Origin: Streptomyces djakartensis
GTDB taxonomy: Bacteria; Actinomycetota; Actinomycetes; Streptomycetales; Streptomycetaceae
DNA: 44,855 bases
NCBI RefSeq assembly: GCF_014651075.1
Contig: NZ_BMWE01000036.1
Span: forward strand, 1-44,855
Direction: 5' to 3'
Part shown: positions 6,520-15,296 of the stretch, piece after piece
Layout of the letters: each line of letters starts with the position of its first letter
How positions within the stretch are numbered: position 1 is the stretch's first letter
The notes under the pieces: model-generated
What the model saw: only the letters and a program-made list of their open reading frames with translations
What the model was told of the DNA's origin: nothing
Database searches by the model: none
Made by a program: the position numbers and the translations under genes

Positions 6520-8373
6520 TCAGCCCAGCTTCGAGACGTCCCGCACGGCGCCCTTGTCCGCGCTGGTCGCCATCGCGGCGTAGGCGCGCAGCGCGGCGGA
6601 GACCTTGCGTTCGCGGTTCTTCGGGGCGTACACGCCGTTCAGCGCCTGGTCGCGGCGGGCCAGTTCGGCGTCGTCGACGAGGAGCTCGATGGTGCGGTTC
6701 GGGATGTCGATGCGGATGCGGTCGCCGTCCTCGACGAGGGCGATGGTGCCGCCGCCGGCCGCCTCGGGCGAGGCGTGCCCGATGGAGAGGCCGGAGGTGC
6801 CGCCGGAGAAGCGGCCGTCGGTGACCAGGGCGCAGGCCTTGCCGAGGCCGCGGCCCTTCAGGTACGAGGTCGGGTAGAGCATCTCCTGCATGCCGGGGCC
6901 GCCCTTGGGGCCCTCGTAGCGGATGACGACGACGTCGCCCTCCTTGATCTGCTTGAGCAGGATCTTCTCGACGGCCTCCTCCTGCGACTCGCAGACGACC
7001 GCAGGGCCCTCGAAGGTCCAGATCGACTCGTCGACGCCGGCCGTCTTCACCACGCAGCCGTCGACCGCGAGGTTGCCCTTGAGGACCGCGAGGCCGCCGT
7101 CCTTGGAGTAGGCGTGCTCGACGGAGCGGATGCAGCCGCCCTCGGCGTCCTCGTCGAGGGCCTCCCAGCGCTCGGACTGGGAGAAGGCCTCGGCGGAGCG
7201 GACGCAGCCGGGGGCCGCGTGCCACAGCTCGATCGCCTTGGCGGACGGGGAGCCGCCGCGCACGTCCCAGGTCTTCAGCCAGTCGGCCAGGGACGGGCTG
7301 TGGACCGCGTGCACGTCCTCGTTGAGCAGACCGGCGCGGTGCAGTTCGCCGAGGAGGGCGGGGATGCCGCCGGCGCGGTGCACGTCCTCCATGTAGTACG
7401 TGCGGTCCTTGGCGACGTTCGGGGCCACCTTGGCCAGGCAGGGGACGCGGCGGGAGACCGCGTCGATCTCGGTGAGGCCGAACGGGACGCCGGCCTCCTG
7501 GGCGGCGGCCAGCAGGTGCAGGATCGTGTTGGTCGAGCCGCCCATCGCGATGTCCAGGGCCATCGCGTTCTCGAAGGCCGCGAAGGTGGCGACGGAGCGG
7601 GGCAGGACCGTCTCGTCGTCCTGCTCGTAGTAGCGGCGGGTGATGTCCATGACCGTGTTGGCCGCGTCGACGTAGAGCTGCTTGCGCGCGGTGTGGGTTG
7701 CCAGGACCGAGCCGTTGCCGGGGAGGGAGAGGCCGATGGCCTCGGTGAGGCAGTTCATCGAGTTGGCGGTGAACATGCCGGAACACGAGCCACAGGTCGG
7801 GCAGGCGTTCTCCTCGATGCGGAGGATGTCCTCGTCCGAGATCTTCTCGTTCACGGCCTCGGACATCGCGTCGACCAGGTCGAGCGTGCGGACCGTGCCG
7901 TCGACCAGGGTGGCGCGGCCGGACTCCATCGGGCCGCCGGAGACGAACACCGTCGGGATGTTCAGGCGCAGGGCCGCGTTGAGCATGCCAGGGGTGATCT
8001 TGTCGCAGTTGGAGATGCAGATCAGGGCGTCGGCGCAGTGGGCCTCGACCATGTACTCGACCGAGTCCGCGATCAGGTCGCGGGAGGGCAGGGAGTACAG
8101 CATGCCGCCGTGGCCCATGGCGATGCCGTCGTCGACGGCGATGGTGTTGAACTCGCGGGGGATGCCGCCGGCCTCCACGATCGCCTCGCTGACGATCCGG
8201 CCGACCGGCTGCAGGTGGGTGTGGCCCGGGACGAACTCCGTGAAGCTGTTGGCGACCGCGATGATCGGCTTGCGGCCGATGTCCGCACCCGGTACACCGG
8301 AGGCGCGCATCAGGGCGCGGGCGCCCGCCATGTTGCGGCCGTGGGTGACTGTGCGGGACCTCAGCTCGGGCAT
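6520..8373 (-). CDS. ilvD: dihydroxy-acid dehydratase
   Basis: Converts 2,3-dihydroxy-isovalerate and 2,3-dihydroxy-3-methylvalerate to the 2-keto acids in valine and isoleucine synthesis (and toward leucine and pantothenate). The 617-residue product is full length for the longer actinobacterial/proteobacterial form. Fe-S cluster cysteines and their signatures are visible: CISNCDKITPGM near residue 120 and CPTCGSCSGMFTANSMNC near residue 190. GGRFSG-type (DGRFSGGTSGLSIGH) and final substrate-binding motifs occur toward the C-terminus. It starts at ATG, 140 bp beyond the end of the upstream TetR gene, and probably has its own promoter there. No leader peptide or attenuator was recognised. Confidence 0.97.
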   Translation of the reverse strand: MPELRSRTVTHGRNMAGARALMRASGVPGADIGRKPIIAVANSFTEFVPGHTHLQPVGRIVSEAIVEAGGIPREFNTIAVDDGIAMGHGGMLYSLPSRDLIADSVEYMVEAHCADALICISNCDKITPGMLNAALRLNIPTVFVSGGPMESGRATLVDGTVRTLDLVDAMSEAVNEKISDEDILRIEENACPTCGSCSGMFTANSMNCLTEAIGLSLPGNGSVLATHTARKQLYVDAANTVMDITRRYYEQDDETVLPRSVATFAAFENAMALDIAMGGSTNTILHLLAAAQEAGVPFGLTEIDAVSRRVPCLAKVAPNVAKDRTYYMEDVHRAGGIPALLGELHRAGLLNEDVHAVHSPSLADWLKTWDVRGGSPSAKAIELWHAAPGCVRSAEAFSQSERWEALDEDAEGGCIRSVEHAYSKDGGLAVLKGNLAVDGCVVKTAGVDESIWTFEGPAVVCESQEEAVEKILLKQIKEGDVVVIRYEGPKGGPGMQEMLYPTSYLKGRGLGKACALVTDGRFSGGTSGLSIGHASPEAAGGGTIALVEDGDRIRIDIPNRTIELLVDDAELARRDQALNGVYAPKNRERKVSAALRAYAAMATSADKGAVRDVSKLG

Positions 8374-8513
8374 CGTCGCTCGCTCCTTCAGAGACGGCGT
8401 CAGAGAGTTCGGAGATTTCTGACTGCTACCGAGCGTACGCCGGTCATCCAGTGGGCGGGACGGTGTGTCCGGAATGCGGGACGCGTGTCTCGGCCGACGG
8501 CGGTCTTGGGGGC

Positions 8514-9164
8514 TCAGGGGCCGGTGAGGTGGCCCTGTACGACCGGTGCCAGCCGCGCGACGATCAGCTCCGGGTCGGCCGAGGCCAGTGGCTCGACCTT
8601 GATGACGTACCGCAGCATCGCGGTGCCCACGAGCTGGGCGGCTGCCAGCTCGGCCCGAAGTTCGGCGTCCGGCAGGTCGAGGCGGCCGGCGATCCGGCGC
8701 AGCACCTGGGTGGCGATGATCCGGCGGAAGACGGCGGCGGCCGTTTCGTTGGTGACGGCGGACCGGACGATGGCGAGCAGGGGGGTACGGGTCGCCGGGT
8801 TCTCCCAGACGCCGAGGAAGAAGCGGACCAGGCGCTCCCCCGCGCCGTCCAGCGGGCCCTCCTCGATGGCCTTCGGCGCCTCGACGGCGGGGGCGAAGGA
8901 CTGGGTGATCGCCGCCTCGAAGACCTGCTCCTTCGTACCGAAGTAGTGGTGCACGAGCGCCGGGTCGACCCCGGCCGCCTTGGCGACGCCGCGGACGGAG
9001 GTCTTCTCGTAGCCGCGCTCGGAGAACTCCTCGCGGGCGGCGGTCAGGATGCGGTCGCGGGTGTCGGCCGACTCGGCGCGCGGGGGCCGGCCCCGGCGGC
9101 GGGCGGCGGCGCCGCTCGCCGTGCCGTTGCCGGCTGTGGGCCCGTCCGGGGGCAGGTCCGTCAT
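8514..9164 (-). CDS. TetR-family transcriptional regulator
   Basis: A 216-residue one-component regulator. After a basic, low-complexity tail of about 35 residues (RRRGRPPRAES) there is a TetR helix-turn-helix: RDRILTAAREEFSERGYEKTSVRGVAKAAGVDPALVHHYFGTKE is the standard layout. The rest is the all-alpha ligand-binding/dimer domain, with HHYFGTKEQVF marking the junction. Its ATG overlaps the stop of the upstream epimerase-like gene by 4 nt, so both are made from one messenger. The pairing suggests it responds to a metabolite related to that enzyme or to neighbouring ilvD metabolism, but no operator was identified. Confidence 0.93.
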   Translation of the reverse strand: MTDLPPDGPTAGNGTASGAAARRRGRPPRAESADTRDRILTAAREEFSERGYEKTSVRGVAKAAGVDPALVHHYFGTKEQVFEAAITQSFAPAVEAPKAIEEGPLDGAGERLVRFFLGVWENPATRTPLLAIVRSAVTNETAAAVFRRIIATQVLRRIAGRLDLPDAELRAELAAAQLVGTAMLRYVIKVEPLASADPELIVARLAPVVQGHLTGP

Positions 9165-9985
9165 CGCCTCTGCACCTTCGCCGCCGAGGCGAGGTGGAGG
9201 CGGGTGAAGGCCAGCGCCTCCGCCAGGTCGGCCTCGCGCTCGGCGCTCGACATGGCGCGGCGGGTGTTGACCTCGATGACGACGTGCCCGTCGAAGCCGG
9301 TCAGCGCGAGCCGCTCCAGCACCTCGGCGCAGGGCTGGGTGCCGCGGCCGGGGACCAGGTGCTCGTCCTTGGCGGAACCCCTGCCGTCGGCGAGGTGGAC
9401 GTGGCCGAGGCGGTCTCCCATGCGGTCGACCATGTCGAGGGCGTCGGCGCGTGCCGTGGCGGTGTGGCTGAGGTCGATCGTGAAGTGGCGGTAGTCGTCG
9501 TTCGTCACGTCCCAGTCGGGGGCGTAGGCGAGCATCTCGCGGTCCCGGTAGCGCCAGGGGTACATGTTCTCGACGGCGAACCGTACGTCCGTCTCGCCCG
9601 CCATGCGCCAGATACCGGCGACGAAGTCCCTGGCGTACTGGCGCTGCCAGCGGAACGGGGGGTGGACCACGACCGTGCTCGCGTCGAGCTTCTCGGCCGC
9701 CGCACGCGCCCGCTGGAGCTTGGTCCAGGGGTCGGTGGACCAGACGCGCTGCGTGATGAGCAGGCAGGGGGCGTGGACGGCGAGAATCGGGATCTGGTGG
9801 TAGTCGCTGAGTCTGCGCAGGGCCTCGATGTCCTGACTGACCGGGTCGGTCCAGACCATGACCTCGACTCCGTCGTAGCCGAGGCGCGCGGCGATCTCGA
9901 AGGCCGTGGCCGTCGACTCCGGGTAGACCGAGGCCGTCGAGAGCGCGACCTTCGCGTCCGGGATCTTCACGGCTGGCTCTGCCAT
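9161..9985 (-). CDS. sugar phosphate isomerase/epimerase (AP endonuclease 2-like TIM barrel)
   Basis: A 274-residue protein of the xylose-isomerase-like TIM-barrel superfamily. It shows repeated barrel motifs: IAARLGYDGVEVMVW near residue 32, an ILAVHAPC strand, VVVHPPFRWQ, FAVENMYPW, FTIDLSHTATA, LGHVHLADGRGS and GHVVIEVN. The Glu, Asp and His residues in these strands are those that bind divalent metal in the family. The sugar or polyol substrate cannot be assigned. It is the first gene of a two-gene unit with the TetR regulator (4-nt overlap). The start is ATG at 9985, with an 82-bp gap to the Ppx gene upstream. Confidence 0.9.
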   Translation of the reverse strand: MAEPAVKIPDAKVALSTASVYPESTATAFEIAARLGYDGVEVMVWTDPVSQDIEALRRLSDYHQIPILAVHAPCLLITQRVWSTDPWTKLQRARAAAEKLDASTVVVHPPFRWQRQYARDFVAGIWRMAGETDVRFAVENMYPWRYRDREMLAYAPDWDVTNDDYRHFTIDLSHTATARADALDMVDRMGDRLGHVHLADGRGSAKDEHLVPGRGTQPCAEVLERLALTGFDGHVVIEVNTRRAMSSAEREADLAEALAFTRLHLASAAKVQRR

Positions 9986-10067
9986 GCAGGACAGATTACG
10001 GGGTGTGGTGGGCAGGGAGTGGGGGGCCTCTTGGCCGATGTGGTGTTCGCCACGGGCGGGTGGGCCG

Positions 10068-11000
10068 TTATGCGGACTCCATGTGATCCAGGCGACGCAG
10101 GATCACGCCCTCGCGCAGCGCCCAGGGGCATATCTCCAGGCGTTCCACGCCGAACAGGTCCATGGCGGCCTCCGCCACCAGGGCGCCCGCCAGGAGCTGG
10201 CCCGCCCTGCCCTCCGAGACACCGGGCAGCTCGGCTCGTTCCGCTTCCGTCATGCCGGCCAGTCTCGGGACCCAGCCTTCCAGGGACTCCCGCTTGAGCT
10301 CGCGCTGGACGTAGAGGCCCTCCGCGGAGCGGGCGGCGCCGGCGATGCGGGCCAGTTGCTTGAAGGTCTTGGAGGTGGCGACGACGTGGTCGGGGGCGCC
10401 GAGGCGGCTGAACTCGCCGACGGTGCGGGCGATCTCGGTCCGCACATGGCGGCGCAGGGCCCGGACGTCGTCCGGGTCCGGCGGGTCGCCCGGCAGCCAG
10501 CCGGCGGTGAGGCGGCCGGCGCCCAGCGGCAGGGAGGCGACGGCGTCGGGCTCCTCGTCCATGCCGTAGGCGATCTCCAGGGAGCCGCCGCCGATGTCCA
10601 CGACCAGCAGCTTTCCGGCCGACCAGCCGAACCAGCGGCGGGCGGCGAGGAAGGTGAGCCGGGCCTCCTCCTCGCCGGTGAGGACCTGCAGCTCGACGCC
10701 GGTCTCGGTGCGCACGCGTGCGAGGACGTCGTCGGCGTTGCGGGCCTCCCGTACGGCGGAGGTCGCGAACGGCAGCACTTCCTCGACGCCCTTGTCCTCG
10801 GCGGCCTGGAGCGCCTCGTGGATGACCGAGATCAGCCGGTCGACGCCGTCGCTGCCGATCGCTCCGCTGCCGTCGAGGAGCTGGGCGAGGCGCAGTTCCG
10901 CCTTGTGCGAGTGCGCGGGCAGGGGGCAGGCGCCGGGGTGCGCGTCCACCACCAGCAGGTGCACCGTGTTCGATCCCACGTCGAGGACACCGAGTCTCAT
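10068..11000 (-). CDS. Ppx/GppA family exopolyphosphatase
   Basis: A 310-residue ASKHA-fold phosphatase acting on polyphosphate or pppGpp. The start is set by MRLGVLDVGSNTVHLLVVDAH, the canonical N-terminal phosphate-1 motif; the open frame extends further upstream but is not coding. The second motif LLVVDIGGGSLEIAYG lies near residue 130, and the adenosine-like motif AGALVAEAAMDLF near the C-terminus. It lacks the C-terminal HD extension of longer enterobacterial Ppx. Actinobacteria often carry two such short paralogues, so ppx1 versus ppx2 and the exact substrate remain open. It is divergent from the Cys-rich gene at 11072 with a 71-bp shared promoter region. The stop is TAA. Confidence 0.92.
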   Translation of the reverse strand: MRLGVLDVGSNTVHLLVVDAHPGACPLPAHSHKAELRLAQLLDGSGAIGSDGVDRLISVIHEALQAAEDKGVEEVLPFATSAVREARNADDVLARVRTETGVELQVLTGEEEARLTFLAARRWFGWSAGKLLVVDIGGGSLEIAYGMDEEPDAVASLPLGAGRLTAGWLPGDPPDPDDVRALRRHVRTEIARTVGEFSRLGAPDHVVATSKTFKQLARIAGAARSAEGLYVQRELKRESLEGWVPRLAGMTEAERAELPGVSEGRAGQLLAGALVAEAAMDLFGVERLEICPWALREGVILRRLDHMESA

Positions 11001-11071
11001 GAACGGAACGCTACTGCCAGCGGTTCCGTCCGCAGTCCTCGGTAGGGGTAAGAGGCCCGTACTCTGGACTC

Positions 11072-11872
11072 GTGCCAAAGACGAAAAAGGCGAAGCGCGA
11101 CAAATCACCGGGCGTCGTGGAATCCGACGAGAAGGGCCTCGACTTCGCTCGGGCGTGGGTGGAGTTTCCTGATCCGGCGGACGACGAGCAGGTCTTCCGT
11201 TGCGATCTGACATGGCTGACCTCTCGCTGGAACTGCATTTTCGGCAGCGGCTGCCAGGGCATCCAGGCCGGCCGCGCCGACGACGGGTGCTGCACGTTGG
11301 GTGCCCACTTCTCGGACGAGGACGACGAGAAGCGGGTGGCCGAGCATGTGGCGAGGCTCACGCCGGACATCTGGCAGCACCACGCAGAGGGCACGCGGAA
11401 CGGCTGGGTCTCCGAGGACGAGGACGGCGACCGGCAGACCCGGCCCTTCAAGGGCTCCTGCATCTTCCAGAACCGGCCCGGTTTCCCGGGCGGCATGGGC
11501 TGCTCGCTGCACATCCTCGCCCTGAAGGAGGGCCGCGAGCCGCTGGAGACCAAGCCGGACGTGTGCTGGCAGCTGCCGGTGCGACGGACGTACGAGTGGA
11601 TCGACCGGCCCGACGACACCCGGGTGCTGCAGGTGTCGATCGGCGAGTACGACCGGCGCGGCTGGGGGCCGGGCGGCCACGACCTGCACTGGTGGTGCAC
11701 CTCGGCGACCTCGGCGCATGGCGCGGGTGAGCCGGTGTACGTCTCCTACCGGCCGGAGCTGATCGAGCTGATGGGCAAGGCCGGCTACGACCGGCTGGTC
11801 GAGCTCTGCGAGGAGCGGCTGGCCTCGCAACTGCCGTTGCTGGCGCCGCACCCGGCGGATCCGGCCGGCTGA
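11072..11872 (+). CDS. conserved cysteine-rich protein of unknown function
   Basis: A 266-residue soluble protein. Nine cysteines are visible at roughly 44, 55, 61, 73, 74, 130, 144, 165 and 209, arranged as C-x5-C, CC and C-x13-C. This is reminiscent of the YkgJ/DUF3109 group thought to bind iron-sulfur or zinc. The N-terminus is very basic (KTKKAKRDK), and the middle is acidic and Trp-rich. The GTG start is 71 bp from the divergent Ppx gene, so the two probably share a control region. It converges on the sigma-like fusion gene with only 12 nt between stops. I cannot assign a function; a metal-cluster protein is an inference from cysteine spacing. Confidence 0.8.
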   Translation: MPKTKKAKRDKSPGVVESDEKGLDFARAWVEFPDPADDEQVFRCDLTWLTSRWNCIFGSGCQGIQAGRADDGCCTLGAHFSDEDDEKRVAEHVARLTPDIWQHHAEGTRNGWVSEDEDGDRQTRPFKGSCIFQNRPGFPGGMGCSLHILALKEGREPLETKPDVCWQLPVRRTYEWIDRPDDTRVLQVSIGEYDRRGWGPGGHDLHWWCTSATSAHGAGEPVYVSYRPELIELMGKAGYDRLVELCEERLASQLPLLAPHPADPAG

Positions 11873-11884
11873 CACCCCGGCCGT

Positions 11885-13609
11885 CTACGCCGTGGAGGGG
11901 CTCGGGTCGTCGCCGTCCGGGGGTGGTGGCGCCGAGTCCGCGGGGTCGGCCGGGTCCGCCGGGTCGCTGGGGACCGGTTCGGTGGGGGTGGGGTCCGGGT
12001 CGGGTGACGCGGGCGGGGTGGTCGGGTCCGGGGCGGGCGTCGTGGGCGTCGGGTCGGGCTGGGACGAGGGCGGGTCGCTCGGTTCTGTGGGGCGCGGGTC
12101 GGGGCGGGGGCCGGGGCCTGCGGGGCCGGGCGCAGTGCCGTAGCCCTCGATGTGGACCACTGCTCCGACGGGGGAGACCGCCACTCGCGCGCGCCAGGGG
12201 CCCGAGGGCTCGCGCAGGTGGTCGACGTACACCTTGATCGTCAGCGACTCGCCGGGCCGGAGGGTTCCGGAGGACTGGCTGAGGTAGAGCCAGTCGGCTC
12301 CCGTGGCGGCGGACCAGCGGACCGGGGCCGAGCCCGTCGCGGTGAGGGTGACGAGGGTGGTGTCGCCGCTGTTGCCGGCCGTGACCTCCAGACGGGCGGC
12401 GTCCTTGCCGGCCCCGGGGACGCCGATGACCTCCACGGAGACGTCGGCCTTGCCGTCCTTGCCGAAGCGGGGGCCGGGTCTGGTGCTCGCGTTGCCGGCG
12501 TTCTCGTATCCGCCGCCCGCCATCTCGCCGTCCAGGCCGAGCGGGTCGTCGGCCTCGCGCGCGGAGGCGGAGCGGCCGTCCTGGCCCTCGCCGACCGGGG
12601 TGCCCCGGTAGGCGGCCCACAGGGCGAGCACGGGAGCGGCCACGACGGTGGCGACGACGGTCGTGGTGATGGCACGCGCGCGCAGGCGATCCCGCCGGGC
12701 GGCGCGGTCCTTGGGGTCCATCGGGAAGCCGCGCCGGTCGAAACGGGGCGCGGCGCCACGCGCGCGCGGCTGGTGGGCCATGGCGACGTGGACGGCCGCG
12801 CGGGGGGCCGGCAGGACGGGCAGCGCGGCGGGGGTGACGCTGGTGCCGGGCCAGCGGCCGGGGATGGCGCGCTCGGCGGTGCGGCGGCAGCGCGGGCAGT
12901 CGTCGACGTGCCGGACGAGTTCGCGGCGCAGGGCCGTGCCGAGGACGAGCCGGTCGTCACCCACGAGATGGGCCACGCTCGGGCACGCGCCGGTCTCGAC
13001 CACGGCGAGGGCCGCACGGGTGCGTTCGACCTCGCAGGCGGCGGAGGCGAGCAGGTCTCGGGTGGCGGCCAGGTCCATGCCGAGGACGGCGGCGACCTCG
13101 TGGGCGGCCAGGTGGTGGCGCACGGCCAGTTCCAGCGCCTCGCGCTGCTCCGGGGTGGTGCCCGCCGCCTCCGGCCAGGCCAGCAGGGCCAGTTCGTCCC
13201 GCCGCCGCTCCTGGACCTCCTCGGAGACCGCGGGGGCGGCCGGCCGGTCGGCGCGCTGCGTACGGCCCGCCGCGTGGCTGCTCGTACGTTTCTGCTTGGC
13301 CTCGGCCAGCTTGCGCAGGCATGCCCAGCGGGCCAGCGCGTACAGCCAGGCCCTGCGGTCGGCCGGAGCGTCGGGGACGTGCCGGCCGCGGCGTTCGGCG
13401 AGGGCGAGGGCGTCGCCCAGGGCGGCGGTCGCGGCGTCGTGGTCGCACAGCACGGACAGGCAGTAGGTGAACAGGCCGTCCAGGTAGGGCTCGTAGCGCG
13501 TGGGCGGCCGCTGGACCAGCGTGCGTGCCGCCCCGTGGTCACGCGCTTCCCGGTGCGCCCGGTGCGCGCCGGCCGTGCGGGTCGAGATCTCCGGAGTACT
13601 GCTCATCAT
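11885..13609 (-). CDS. membrane-tethered sigma-like/anti-sigma-like fusion with BACON domain
   Basis: About 574 residues. Residues 35-115 resemble ECF sigma region 2 (YLDGLFTYCLSVLCDHDAAT..., then WLYALARWACLRKL). About 165-215 resemble the region 4 helix-turn-helix (AAHEVAAVLGMDLAATRDLL). Next is a zinc-finger anti-sigma motif, HVDDCPRC (His-x3-Cys-x2-Cys). A transmembrane helix follows near 310-330 (TTTVVATVVAAPVLALWAAY). The exterior part holds a BACON-type beta-sandwich (VTLTATGSAPVRWSAATGADWLYLSQSSGTL) and a long Pro/Asp/Thr-rich tail. I start at the MMSS pair; a GTG 10 codons earlier is possible. It is divergent from radA. Some actinobacterial ECF groups (for example ECF52) have similar C-terminal extensions. 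Whether it still binds RNA polymerase is unknown. Confidence 0.85.
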   Translation of the reverse strand: MMSSTPEISTRTAGAHRAHREARDHGAARTLVQRPPTRYEPYLDGLFTYCLSVLCDHDAATAALGDALALAERRGRHVPDAPADRRAWLYALARWACLRKLAEAKQKRTSSHAAGRTQRADRPAAPAVSEEVQERRRDELALLAWPEAAGTTPEQREALELAVRHHLAAHEVAAVLGMDLAATRDLLASAACEVERTRAALAVVETGACPSVAHLVGDDRLVLGTALRRELVRHVDDCPRCRRTAERAIPGRWPGTSVTPAALPVLPAPRAAVHVAMAHQPRARGAAPRFDRRGFPMDPKDRAARRDRLRARAITTTVVATVVAAPVLALWAAYRGTPVGEGQDGRSASAREADDPLGLDGEMAGGGYENAGNASTRPGPRFGKDGKADVSVEVIGVPGAGKDAARLEVTAGNSGDTTLVTLTATGSAPVRWSAATGADWLYLSQSSGTLRPGESLTIKVYVDHLREPSGPWRARVAVSPVGAVVHIEGYGTAPGPAGPGPRPDPRPTEPSDPPSSQPDPTPTTPAPDPTTPPASPDPDPTPTEPVPSDPADPADPADSAPPPPDGDDPSPSTA

Positions 13610-13805
13610 TCGGCGACCGTAGGGGGCCGGGAGCGGCACCTTCAGGCGGCTTGAGCGTATTTAATCCGTACGGGTGAAACGATCCCTCAATAGGGGACAG
13701 GAACCAGTTGTTCCGCCGCTGGCGCGGGGTGGCGGGGGCCTGGCGCGCAGCTTGCCGTGCCGGGCGGTCCCCGCGTTGTCAGTGGCTGCGGCTACGGTTT
13801 CGCCC

Positions 13806-15215
13806 ATGGCTGCCCGTACGAAATCCACCAAGGACCGTCCGTCCTACCGCTGCACGGAGTGCGGCTGGCAGACGGCGAAGTGGCTCGGCCGCTGCCCCGA
13901 GTGCCAGGCCTGGGGGACGGTCGAGGAGTACGGGGCGCCCGCGGTGCGGACGACGGCGCCGGGCCGGGTCACCACCTCCGCCGTGCCCATCGGCCAGGTG
14001 GACGGCCGTCAGGCGACGGCCCGCTCCACTGGCGTGCCCGAGCTGGACCGCGTACTGGGCGGCGGACTCGTCCCGGGCGCCGTGGTGCTGGTCGCGGGCG
14101 AGCCGGGCGTCGGCAAGTCGACGCTGCTGCTCGACGTGGCGGCCAAGTCGGCGAGCGACGAGCACCGCACGCTGTACGTCACGGGCGAGGAGTCGGCGAG
14201 CCAGGTCCGGCTGCGCGCCGACCGGATCGGCGCCATCGACGACCACCTGTACCTGGCGGCCGAGACGGATCTGGCGTCGGTGCTCGGCCACTTGGACGCG
14301 GTGAAGCCGTCGCTGCTGATCCTGGACTCGGTGCAGACGGTGGCCTCCCCGGAGATCGACGGAGCGCCCGGGGGCATGGCCCAGGTCCGCGAGGTCGCCG
14401 GGGCCCTGATCCGGGCCTCCAAGGAACGCGGCATGTCCACGCTGCTGGTGGGCCACGTCACGAAGGACGGCGCGATCGCGGGCCCGCGCCTGCTGGAACA
14501 CCTGGTGGACGTCGTCCTGCACTTCGAGGGCGACCGGCACGCCCGGCTCCGGCTCGTCCGGGGCGTCAAGAACCGCTACGGCACCACCGACGAGGTCGGC
14601 TGCTTCGAGCTGCACGACGAGGGCATCACGGGCCTCGCCGACCCGAGCGGACTTTTCCTGACACGTCGGGCCGAACCGGTCCCGGGCACCTGCCTGACCG
14701 TCACCCTGGAGGGCCGCCGCCCGCTGGTCGCCGAGGTCCAGGCGCTCACGGTCGACTCGCAGATCCCCTCCCCGCGCCGCACCACCTCGGGCCTGGAGAC
14801 CTCCCGGGTCTCGATGATGCTCGCGGTGCTGGAACAGCGCGGCCGGATCAGCGCCTTGGGCAAAAGGGACATCTACTCCGCGACGGTGGGCGGCGTGCGG
14901 CTCTCGGAGCCCGCCGCGGACCTGGCCGTCGCCCTCGCGCTGGCGAGCGCCGCGAGTGACACACCTCTCCCCAAGAACCTGGTCGCGATCGGTGAAGTGG
15001 GCCTCGCGGGAGAGGTCAGGCGGGTCACGGGGGTGCAGCGCAGGCTGGCCGAAGCCCACCGTCTGGGCTTCACACACGCGCTCGTCCCGGGCGACCCCGG
15101 CAAGGTCCCGCTGGGCATGAAGGTCCTGGAAGTCGCGGACATAGGAGACGCCCTGCGGGTCCTTCCGCGCTCCCGTCGCCGAGAGGCCCCACGGGACGAG
15201 GAGGGTCGCCGGTAG
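13806..15215 (+). CDS. radA: DNA repair protein RadA
   Basis: A RecA-like ATPase/helicase that helps process recombination intermediates. The 469-residue length from MAARTKSTKDRPSYRC matches the family; the open frame upstream is not coding. An N-terminal four-cysteine zinc finger (YRCTECGWQTAKW, then CPECQAWG) precedes the ATPase core with Walker A GEPGVGKST, a Walker B strand (LLILDSVQT), the RadA-specific KNRYG motif and a C-terminal Lon-protease-like domain (GEVGLAGEVRRV). It lies 81 bp upstream of disA, the arrangement known from Bacillus and actinobacteria, and the two are probably cotranscribed. Confidence 0.97.
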   Translation: MAARTKSTKDRPSYRCTECGWQTAKWLGRCPECQAWGTVEEYGAPAVRTTAPGRVTTSAVPIGQVDGRQATARSTGVPELDRVLGGGLVPGAVVLVAGEPGVGKSTLLLDVAAKSASDEHRTLYVTGEESASQVRLRADRIGAIDDHLYLAAETDLASVLGHLDAVKPSLLILDSVQTVASPEIDGAPGGMAQVREVAGALIRASKERGMSTLLVGHVTKDGAIAGPRLLEHLVDVVLHFEGDRHARLRLVRGVKNRYGTTDEVGCFELHDEGITGLADPSGLFLTRRAEPVPGTCLTVTLEGRRPLVAEVQALTVDSQIPSPRRTTSGLETSRVSMMLAVLEQRGRISALGKRDIYSATVGGVRLSEPAADLAVALALASAASDTPLPKNLVAIGEVGLAGEVRRVTGVQRRLAEAHRLGFTHALVPGDPGKVPLGMKVLEVADIGDALRVLPRSRRREAPRDEEGRR

Positions 15216-15296
15216 ACTTTGCCCTGGTCTCGCCCGTCCGTGCGAACCTAGCGCGCGACACGGGGGCGCCCAAGAACCTGCGACCGGAGGAGTGCA

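Noticed and set aside
8374..8513. Attenuator or leader peptide before ilvD
   Set aside because: No run of branched-chain codons and no alternative hairpins were seen in the 140-bp gap.
13700..13714. LexA SOS box upstream of radA
   Set aside because: The half-sites GAAC and GTTC are spaced by 5 nt, whereas the actinobacterial SOS box needs 4.
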